From: Acidobacteriota bacterium
Lineage (GTDB): Bacteria; Acidobacteriota; Terriglobia; Terriglobales; Acidobacteriaceae
Length of the DNA stretch: 10,527 bases
Direction of reading: 5' to 3'
Assembly: GCA_021779695.1 (NCBI GenBank)
Contig: JAJYAE010000145.1
Span: forward strand, 1-10,527
This document shows, piece by piece, positions 5,894-10,527 of the stretch. The position numbers and the translations under genes were made by a program. Within the stretch, counting starts at the first letter, position 1, and every line of letters begins with the position of its first letter. Below the pieces are notes generated by a model. The model was not told where the DNA came from. It did no database searches and saw only the letters and a list, made by a program, of their open reading frames with translations.

Positions 5894-7102
5894 ATGTCAT
5901 CTTTGCCGGTTCTCGTTCTCAACAGCGGCTCATCATCGATTAAGTTTTCCGTCTACGAGGCCTCTGATGGTCAGCGCAATCGCCTCTTTGAGGGCGCCGT
6001 CGATGGCATCGGCACCGACCGCGGCTCCTTCTGGATTAAGGACGCAGCCGGCAGCAAGCTCATCGACCAGTCCCCCGCCCTGCCCAACCGCGCCATCGCC
6101 TTCCAACTCGTCGCCGACGCGCTCCATTCCGGCCAGTACCCGCTCCCCGTCGCCATTGGCCATCGCATGGTCTCCGGCGGCCCCACCATCCAGCACAATC
6201 AGCGCATCACACCCGCCCTCATCGACGAGATGGAGAGCTACACCGCCTTTGCGCCGCTCCACACCCCCATCGCCGTTTACATCATGCGCGAGGCCCTGCG
6301 CCTCTTCCCCGGCGTGCCCAATTTCGTCTGCCTCGATACCTACTTTCACCGCACCATGCCGGAAGAAGCCTGGCAAATGCCCATCCCCGACGAGTACTCC
6401 GCCATCGGCGTCCGTCGTTACGGCTACCACGGCCTCAGCTACGAATCCATCGTCTACCAGTTCGGCGCGGAAACGCCCGCCCGCCTCATCGTCGCCCACC
6501 TCGGCAACGGCGCCTCCATCACCGCCATCCGCGACGGTAAATGCGTTGATACTTCCATGGGGCTCACCCCCACCGGAGGCATCATCAGCGGCACTCGCAC
6601 GGGTGACATTGACCCCGGCGTTCTTCTCTTCGTCCTCCGCCGCATGGCCGAGGAAGTCCCGAACACAGCCGACGCCGCCGACAAGCTCGAAATCTTCGCC
6701 AGCAAAAAAGCCGGGCTCCTCGGCGTCAGTGGCCTCACAAACGACATGCGCGGCCTGCGCGAGGCCATCGCCCAGGGAAACCCGCGCGCTCGCCTCGCCG
6801 TCACACTCTTCACTCGCACCATCGCTAAGTGGATCGGCAGCTTCATGGCCATCCTCGGCGGACTCGACATGCTCGTATTCACCGGAGGCATCGGCGAAAA
6901 CGACATCGCATCGCGCGCCGAAATCTGCGCCGGGCTTGCCCCGCTCGGTATCGTACTCGACCCCGCGCGCAACAACTCCCGCGGTGCCGCTGTCATCTCT
7001 GCCACTCACTCGCCCGTTGCCATCCGCGTCATTCCACCACTGGAAGACCTGATGATTGTCAATCACGTCGTTCGCCTGCTCGGTGAACAGTCCCGCACAT
7101 AA
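5894..7102 (+). CDS. ackA: Acetate kinase (acetate/propionate kinase family), divergent
   Basis: Interconverts acetyl phosphate plus ADP with acetate plus ATP in the cytoplasm. The 402 residues match the family length (about 400). Residues aligning with the Methanosarcina thermophila active site are present: N10 in LNSGSSSIKF (N7), R91 in GHRMVSGG (R91), D148 in LDTYFH (D148), H179 in RRYGYHG (H180), R235 in GTRTGDIDPG (R241) and E384 in PPLEDLMI (E384). HLGNGAS (202-208) and FTGGIGEN (329-336) are the nucleotide-side loops. Deviations from ordinary AckA: MGLTPTGGIISG replaces the usual TPLEG-type loop, PPLED replaces PTNEE, and GHRMVSGG replaces GHRVVHGG. These mark a divergent subgroup; I expect acetate as substrate, but propionate is possible. 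No pta or phosphoketolase gene is in view. Start chosen by its ribosome site. Confidence 0.92.
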   Translation: MSSLPVLVLNSGSSSIKFSVYEASDGQRNRLFEGAVDGIGTDRGSFWIKDAAGSKLIDQSPALPNRAIAFQLVADALHSGQYPLPVAIGHRMVSGGPTIQHNQRITPALIDEMESYTAFAPLHTPIAVYIMREALRLFPGVPNFVCLDTYFHRTMPEEAWQMPIPDEYSAIGVRRYGYHGLSYESIVYQFGAETPARLIVAHLGNGASITAIRDGKCVDTSMGLTPTGGIISGTRTGDIDPGVLLFVLRRMAEEVPNTADAADKLEIFASKKAGLLGVSGLTNDMRGLREAIAQGNPRARLAVTLFTRTIAKWIGSFMAILGGLDMLVFTGGIGENDIASRAEICAGLAPLGIVLDPARNNSRGAAVISATHSPVAIRVIPPLEDLMIVNHVVRLLGEQSRT

Positions 7103-7164
7103 GCCCGGACGTTCCAGCAGGGTCTTTCGCGCTGCATTAAACTGGGAATTCGGAGTCCGTTGCC

Positions 7165-8121
7165 ATGCCGTCTGCTACCGCCTCTGCTCGCATCGCGCAG
7201 CTTCCTTCACTGGCGCTGCGCCGCTTTGCCTGGTTCGTCCTTGCCTATTTCATCGCCGTCATTCTCTGGGGCACCGTCGTACGCGCCACCGGCTCCGGCG
7301 CCGGCTGCGGAGACCACTGGCCCCTGTGCAACGGCACAGTCGTTCAGCATGCACCGCACATCGACACCATGATCGAGTTCGCTCACCGAATCACCAGCGG
7401 CATCTCATTCTTCGCCGCGCTCGGCCTCATGCTGTGGACACTCGCTGCGACTCCCCGACGTCACCTCGCACGAGCCGCCGCCATCGCCGCCGTCGTTTTC
7501 ACGCTCATTGAGGCCATCCTCGGCGCACTCCTCGTCAAGCTTGGACTCACCGCGGAAAGCACTTCCCCTCTGCGCGCTCCCTATCTCGCACTCCACCTCA
7601 CCAACACCCTCCTGCTCCTTGCCGCGCTTGCCCTCACAGCACACCTGCTCGGACGCACCCATGGCTATTTGCGCGGAACCGTCCATCTCGTCGCGCCCCT
7701 CCGTTCTTCCGCAGGACTTTTTATCGTCTTGGTGGTTGGAGTCACAGGATCGCTCGCAGCCCTCGGGGACACGCTCTTCCCCGCATCCTCACTCGCCTCC
7801 GCCCTTGCACAGGACTTCTCGCCCACAAGCGGTTGGCTGGTGCGCTGGCGCTGGACGCATCCCTCCATCGCCTTCCTGGCCAGCATCTTTCTGATCTGGC
7901 TCCTCGTGCGCGCCGCACATCGCAATGCATGGTGGGATAACCGCAGCCTTTCTGCCGCAGTCCTCATTCTGCTCGCCGCGCAATATCTGCTCGGCCTGCT
8001 TGACGTAGTTCTGCTTGCGCCAGTTTGGTTGCAGGTCCTTCACCTGCTTGGGGCAGATCTTCTTTGGGCTGCGCTAATCGTCCTCACGGCACGCCTGACC
8101 CTTCAGCCCAAAGAAGCCTAG
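7165..8121 (+). CDS. ctaA: Heme A synthase, COX15/CtaA family
   Basis: Oxidises the C8 methyl of heme O to a formyl group, giving heme A for aa3-type cytochrome oxidase, in the cytoplasmic membrane. The 318 residues form about eight hydrophobic helices in two similar halves. The four heme-ligand histidines align with Bacillus subtilis CtaA: H74 in IEFAHR (H60), H144 in ALHLTN (H123), H232 in WTHPSIAF (H216) and H293 in LHLLGADL (H278). E71, three residues before H74, matches the conserved E57. The first outside loop has the cysteine pair C48-C55 in ATGSGAGCGDHWPLC; the second cysteine pair of the B. subtilis enzyme is absent. GGAG at 7152-7155 lies 9 nt before the ATG. ackA lies 62 nt upstream on the same strand; no ctaB or oxidase gene is adjacent. 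The stop is only 10 nt from the end of the convergent M24 gene. Confidence 0.95.
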   Translation: MPSATASARIAQLPSLALRRFAWFVLAYFIAVILWGTVVRATGSGAGCGDHWPLCNGTVVQHAPHIDTMIEFAHRITSGISFFAALGLMLWTLAATPRRHLARAAAIAAVVFTLIEAILGALLVKLGLTAESTSPLRAPYLALHLTNTLLLLAALALTAHLLGRTHGYLRGTVHLVAPLRSSAGLFIVLVVGVTGSLAALGDTLFPASSLASALAQDFSPTSGWLVRWRWTHPSIAFLASIFLIWLLVRAAHRNAWWDNRSLSAAVLILLAAQYLLGLLDVVLLAPVWLQVLHLLGADLLWAALIVLTARLTLQPKEA

Positions 8122-8131
8122 GACATCGCGC

Positions 8132-9286
8132 TCACTTCACCAGCAGCCCCGCCGCCGGATACGCCGTCCCGTTCACAACCGGTTCCACCACCGGAAGATT
8201 GGGCGTTGCGGTCAGCCACTCAATGCGCCCGTCGTGTAGCAGGACCGTATCCTCGGCCTTTCCGCCGCGGATACTCGGATTCCACGCAAAAGCCTGCTGA
8301 TTCACCACCGTCTCCGTGCCCGCCGGCGTCGCAACCCATTCGCGCTCGCCATAGCCCGTCGGCCCGCCCTGGTGATGCAGCCGCTCCTCGCCCGGATATC
8401 CCTCTGCTTCATACGCCTGCTGTGCCACGCGAAACAATTCCGCACTCGTCGTACCAGGCTTCGTCGCATCCAGCAGCGCCGCATTCACGCGCGCCGCGGA
8501 CAGGAATCGCGCCTCCAGTTCCGCAGCTGGCTTGCCAAAGTGCACAAACCGCGTGATTGAAATCGCCAGTCCCCACTTCCGCGTGCACAAATTCAGCATC
8601 GCGTACTGCTTCAGTCTCGCCCCACGCGGCACCGCGTGCTTGTACTTGAAGATCCGCTCGTCTACCGCATAAAGCGCAACCGACGGCAATATTCCCCGCC
8701 GCAGCAGGATCTCTTCGGTCATCGCCTCCAGGTCATACTCCGACTGGCCCGGTTCCACTGCCTTCAGCGCCTCGGTCGTCGCGGCCGCAGTTTCCGCGCC
8801 TAGCCAGCGATACCTCGCCATCTCGCTCCCGCTCAACGCCGCACGCAGCGGATACAAGCTCACCAGCGTCGCGCCCGCACACGGCACATCACATCCCAGC
8901 GTGCCTCCCGCTAGCCGTGCCGCCGTCGCCGCCGTGTCATCGCCCCACCACGGAAACGTCACCGGCTCAAAATCCAGCGCGCCAAACTCCTCATCATGCA
9001 GGCGCGGCGCCTCATTCTCCGTCGTGAAGTAGTACCGCTTGCCCTCCGCCGTCACCAGTACAGACGCCACGCCCGTCTCGCTCGGCGTCAGCACGCGTAC
9101 TTCCACCGCGCCGCCCGTTACCCATGCCAGGTTTTCGCTGCGCCGCAGCAGCACGCCGCCCAGCTTCTGCGCGTGCATCCACTCCACCAGCCTCTGATGC
9201 TTGCTCTCCAACTCCGCAGCCCACGCAGCCTGCTCCACCACCGTCGTTCCCTGCACCACCAGACTCTTCCTGATTCGCTCGCTCAT
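8132..9286 (-). CDS. M24/creatinase-fold protein lacking most metal ligands
   Basis: A 384-residue cytoplasmic protein with the two-domain aminopeptidase P/creatinase layout: an N-terminal domain to about 155 and a pita-bread domain from about 160 (SEMARYRWLGAETAAATTEAL). Against the five M24 ligands (D, D, H, E, E), the first Asp is N232 (LNLCTRKWGL), the second is S243 (AISITR, correct 11-residue spacing), the first Glu is N336 (AWNPSI). A His pair remains in LHHQGGPTGYGERE (303-316), and the last Glu is E345 (GKAEDTVL). It is therefore unlikely to be a normal di-metal peptidase. It may be a metal-free hydrolase like creatinase or a non-catalytic protein. The start at 9286 follows a GGAG-rich leader; a longer frame to 9559 would overlap the isomerase. 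The isomerase lies 97 nt upstream on the same strand, suggesting a shared sugar or small-molecule role. Confidence 0.85.
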   Translation of the reverse strand: MSERIRKSLVVQGTTVVEQAAWAAELESKHQRLVEWMHAQKLGGVLLRRSENLAWVTGGAVEVRVLTPSETGVASVLVTAEGKRYYFTTENEAPRLHDEEFGALDFEPVTFPWWGDDTAATAARLAGGTLGCDVPCAGATLVSLYPLRAALSGSEMARYRWLGAETAAATTEALKAVEPGQSEYDLEAMTEEILLRRGILPSVALYAVDERIFKYKHAVPRGARLKQYAMLNLCTRKWGLAISITRFVHFGKPAAELEARFLSAARVNAALLDATKPGTTSAELFRVAQQAYEAEGYPGEERLHHQGGPTGYGEREWVATPAGTETVVNQQAFAWNPSIRGGKAEDTVLLHDGRIEWLTATPNLPVVEPVVNGTAYPAAGLLVK

Positions 9287-9383
9287 TCCGCTCCACTCCC
9301 GCCGGCTTTGCGGTCGGTATCGATTTCTTGCAACTGCGGGCGCCTGTCTCCAGCGCCCGCTCGTTGTTCTTTGTTGTCTGCGC
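9287..9383 (-). other. Intercistronic gap between isomerase and M24 gene, with GC hairpin
   Basis: GCGGGCGC (9336-9343) pairs perfectly with GCGCCCGC (9353-9360). With one bulged C (9343) the stem extends to CTG/CAG around a four-base TCTC loop. On the minus strand an A-rich stretch precedes it and no T tract follows, so it fits a stabilising or attenuating stem in a shared mRNA better than a full terminator. On the plus strand a T-rich stretch (9363-9378) follows, but no plus-strand gene ends there. Confidence 0.55.
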
Positions 9384-10527
9384 TTATTCGTCCAGCGACG
9401 GATGGTAGTGGCTTTCCCATCCCATGTACCGCGCGGCTTCATGCACCGACTTCGACACATCGCTAAAGTTCGCCGCCACGTGGTGCTCAAAGCCCTCGCG
9501 GCAGATGTACCGCAGCAGCTTCTGCAGTTGCGGAATCTCCGCCACACCCGCGCCGCCAAAGGTCTCCAGCGGATCCTCCGTGAAACGTCCCGCGCCTGTG
9601 TAACCGCGAATCACTCCGCGCCGGTCATCTGTCGAGAAGCGTGCAAAGCTCATCACACCAGGCTTCACACGACCCACGCAGGTGCCAAACGTATTCAGCT
9701 TGCCCACCGTTCCGGCAATAATCTCCTGGTAGTCCATCTTCACGTCCTTGAAGAAGTGCTTCGGCAGGTTCGAGCAGTGGAAGCACACGCACTTGTTTGG
9801 ATCGCTGCCATAGTTGTTATTCCAGTCCAGCAGTGCCGACGGCGTCCCTGAGGCCAGCGCAAGCATATACATGCTCAGCGTTCCAGGCACGTCCACCTCG
9901 CAGGCTGAAGGAATCAGCTCGTTCGACATCATGCTCATGATCGTGCACGGCACCACGCCGAAGAACTCCTCCATCGACGTCCAGCACTGCACCGCGCTCA
10001 CGGTCACATGTGTCTGCTTCATCCATCCGTCGATCACCGCGCCCAGCTTCGCCATCTTCAGCAGCGCTTCGTCGGGAATCCCCGCCGTCGTCACATACTT
10101 CTTGATCGCCGCCAGCTTCGCCTGCGCTGCATCGTCGTTGTCCTTCATCCGGCCAATACGTCCGAAGATCTCTGACAGGTCAATCGTCTCGATCGTGATT
10201 CCGCTCGTCTCCAGAATCCGCTCCGAGTAGCGCACCGTATTGAACGCCGTCGGCCGCGCGCCAATCGCGCCAATCCGCAGGTTCTTCAATCCCTTCACAA
10301 TCCGGCACACCGCGGAAAACCACTCCAGGTCCGCCTTGAATTCATCCGAGGTCAGGCTCTCCGTGTGCAGCGTCGTCAGCGAGTACTGAATCCCGTACTG
10401 CATCATGTTGTTGCACGCGCTCATCTTCCCGCAGAAGCTGTCGCGCCGTGTCGCAATCGTCATCGCGTCTGAGCGGTCCGGCGTCGCCTGCACCAGCACC
10501 GGCACCTTCAGCCCCGACAGGCGGATC
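9384..10527 (-). CDS. L-fucose/L-arabinose isomerase-family protein (5' end outside window)
   Basis: Expected to interconvert an aldose with its ketose (L-fucose to L-fuculose, L-arabinose to L-ribulose, or a related sugar) with a divalent metal. The C-terminal 380 residues are present. The frame stays open to the window end; the GTG at 10503-10505 is internal, preceded by in-frame IRLSGLK. Family landmarks, numbered from that GTG: RRDSFCGKMSACNN (20-33), YGIQYSLTTLHT (37-48), SACEVDVPG (200-208) and LLDWNNNYG (225-233), whose E203 and D227 sit where FucI metal ligands E337 and D361 are expected. CFHCSNLP (241-248) and EHHVAANF (340-347) offer histidine ligands. It ends in TAA at 9384 and precedes the M24-fold gene. 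Three members of the FucI/AraA superfamily are possible, so I give no gene symbol. Fucose, arabinose and a modified sugar cannot be separated from this fragment. Confidence 0.88.
   Translation of the reverse strand, partial: IRLSGLKVPVLVQATPDRSDAMTIATRRDSFCGKMSACNNMMQYGIQYSLTTLHTESLTSDEFKADLEWFSAVCRIVKGLKNLRIGAIGARPTAFNTVRYSERILETSGITIETIDLSEIFGRIGRMKDNDDAAQAKLAAIKKYVTTAGIPDEALLKMAKLGAVIDGWMKQTHVTVSAVQCWTSMEEFFGVVPCTIMSMMSNELIPSACEVDVPGTLSMYMLALASGTPSALLDWNNNYGSDPNKCVCFHCSNLPKHFFKDVKMDYQEIIAGTVGKLNTFGTCVGRVKPGVMSFARFSTDDRRGVIRGYTGAGRFTEDPLETFGGAGVAEIPQLQKLLRYICREGFEHHVAANFSDVSKSVHEAARYMGWESHYHPSLDE

Noticed and set aside
5967..7052. 361-codon frame inside ackA on the same strand
   Set aside because: Ser/Pro/Ala-rich low-complexity translation typical of a +1 shadow in GC-rich DNA.
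5933..7066. 377-codon open frame antisense to ackA
   Set aside because: Acidic, Gly/Asp/Val-rich translation without recognisable motifs, caused by high-GC third positions of ackA, which has full catalytic motifs on the other strand.
9287..9559. N-terminal extension of the M24 protein by 91 residues
   Set aside because: The added part is Arg-rich, lies mostly inside the isomerase coding region in another frame, and has no family similarity; ATG 9286 has a purine-rich leader.

Overview
This is a GC-rich bacterial chromosomal window. Gene content and protein style suggest an acidobacterium (Acidobacteriaceae/Terriglobales type): a FecR-domain protein with a Trp/Tyr/Gly-rich DUF6600-like region, a divergent acetate kinase, and an L-fucose/L-arabinose isomerase-family protein followed by an M24-fold protein. 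The taxonomic call is inference; there is no rRNA or tRNA. I see no insertion sequence, CRISPR array, phage gene or integrase. Most genes are metabolic or housekeeping, and I found no convincing new multi-gene system.

Layout. 1-899 (-): the N-terminal 299 residues of a glycogen synthase (GlgA), cut by the window start. 991-1692 (+) and 1762-2571 (+): a GNAT-fold acetyltransferase and the 16S rRNA dimethyltransferase RsmA, probably co-transcribed. 2748-4352 (-): an exported FecR/DUF6600 protein with a glycine-histidine tail, followed on its own strand by a strong intrinsic terminator at 2653-2718 that fills the convergent gap with rsmA. 4467-5623 (-): ruvC, whose stop codon overlaps the start of an exported protein of unknown function (ATGA). 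5624-5893: a divergent intergenic region holding a near-perfect CRP-type palindrome. 5894-7102 (+): acetate kinase. 7165-8121 (+): heme A synthase (CtaA/COX15). 8132-9286 (-): an M24/creatinase-fold protein lacking three of five metal ligands, probably in one operon with the partial sugar isomerase at 9384-10527 (-), a GC-rich hairpin lying between them.

How the genes fit together. GlgA stores ADP-glucose as glycogen. The isomerase would feed a deoxy- or pentose sugar into catabolism. Acetate kinase recovers ATP from acetyl phosphate. CtaA makes heme A for an aa3-type terminal oxidase. This fits a saccharolytic aerobe, but only the isomerase/M24 pair and the ruvC/exported-protein pair look like physical operons. 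Across coding and non-coding DNA alike the given strand carries more C than G, so the complementary strand is probably the leading strand. The six minus-strand genes would then run with the fork and the four plus-strand genes against it.

The points most worth a second look are the Lys15-to-Ser change in the GlgA nucleotide-sugar loop, the metal-ligand loss in the M24 protein beside a sugar isomerase, the CRP-like site upstream of ackA, and the ruvC/exported-protein overlap.
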